NCBI GenBank assembly: GCA_900542795.1
Contig: UQPD01000023.1
Coordinates: forward strand, 1 to 23,013
Reading direction: 5' to 3'
DNA from: an uncultured Prevotella sp.
Lineage (GTDB): Bacteria; Bacteroidota; Bacteroidia; Bacteroidales; Bacteroidaceae
DNA: 23,013 nt
Shown here in pieces: positions 22,988 through 23,013 of the stretch. A program made the position numbers and the translations under genes. The notes under the pieces were generated by a model, which worked only from the letters and a program-made list of their open reading frames with translations, was not told where the DNA came from and did no database searches. Numbering within the stretch: position 1 is the stretch's first letter; every line of letters begins with the position of its first letter.

Positions 22988-23013
22988 TGCCATTCAATCT
23001 CTATTGCCATGAT

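Larger units (their letters stand above)
22725..23013. other. Gene-free right end with a 21-bp hairpin
   Basis: I see no gene. The region opens with a strong hairpin (22739-22784), then AT-rich sequence containing TATTTATG-like words and TAnnTTTG matches on both strands (22830-22837 plus, 22968-22975 minus). A minus-strand reading of about 10 codons runs in from the right edge and stops at 22981, too short to assign. Confidence 0.6.

Overview
The window looks like one end of a draft contig from a Bacteroidales anaerobe, most likely Prevotellaceae. The reasons are: several TAnnTTTG -7 boxes (the Bacteroidetes promoter signature) and no clear Shine-Dalgarno sites; an oxygen-sensitive class III ribonucleotide reductase; PCMD and calycin-like secreted proteins with C-terminal tails like those of the type IX secretion system (T9SS); a DUF4292 lipoprotein; and a tmRNA encoding the tag GENKFALAA. 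The genus is an inference from gene content. The first 32 bases are Nextera sequencing adapter, not genome.

Layout. 1-891: adapter, a 38-bp inverted repeat overlapping a 45-bp-period direct repeat, then a long gene-free leader. 892-3584 (+): nrdD and nrdG, separated by a 13-bp hairpin and closed by a bidirectional terminator. 3656-9852 (-): a tightly packed five-gene envelope operon, read from high to low coordinates: PCMD lipoprotein, outer-membrane beta-barrel, calycin/PCMD secreted protein, PCMD/calycin secreted protein, 63-aa peptide. A -7 box and an overlapping palindrome cluster lie upstream of it. 10415-10810 (+): ssrA (tmRNA). 10845-11036 (+): a small antitoxin-like ORF ending in a second bidirectional terminator. 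11097-12452 (-): a dGTPase-family protein, divergent from dut (12567, +), each with its own -7 box. dut is followed by a TPR lipoprotein that has no ATG, a DUF4292 lipoprotein and an EnvC-like protein with a degenerate LytM domain. Then nadA, a HigB/HigA toxin-antitoxin pair squeezed in with almost no spacing, a long-form Xaa-Pro aminopeptidase, rbfA and a LolC/E-type permease, ending in a 21-bp hairpin and a gene-free right end.

How the genes work together. Four genes concern deoxynucleotides: nrdD/nrdG make dNTPs anaerobically, the dGTPase family degrades dGTP, and dut removes dUTP. The dut-TPR-DUF4292-EnvC string looks like envelope housekeeping (outer-membrane lipoproteins and control of cell-wall amidases). 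The minus-strand operon is the least understood part. It combines a probable surface lipoprotein, a small outer-membrane barrel, two large secreted proteins that share modules in a shuffled order, and a short acidic peptide. It is the best candidate here for an undescribed envelope or surface system. The higBA pair is the clearest sign of horizontal acquisition.
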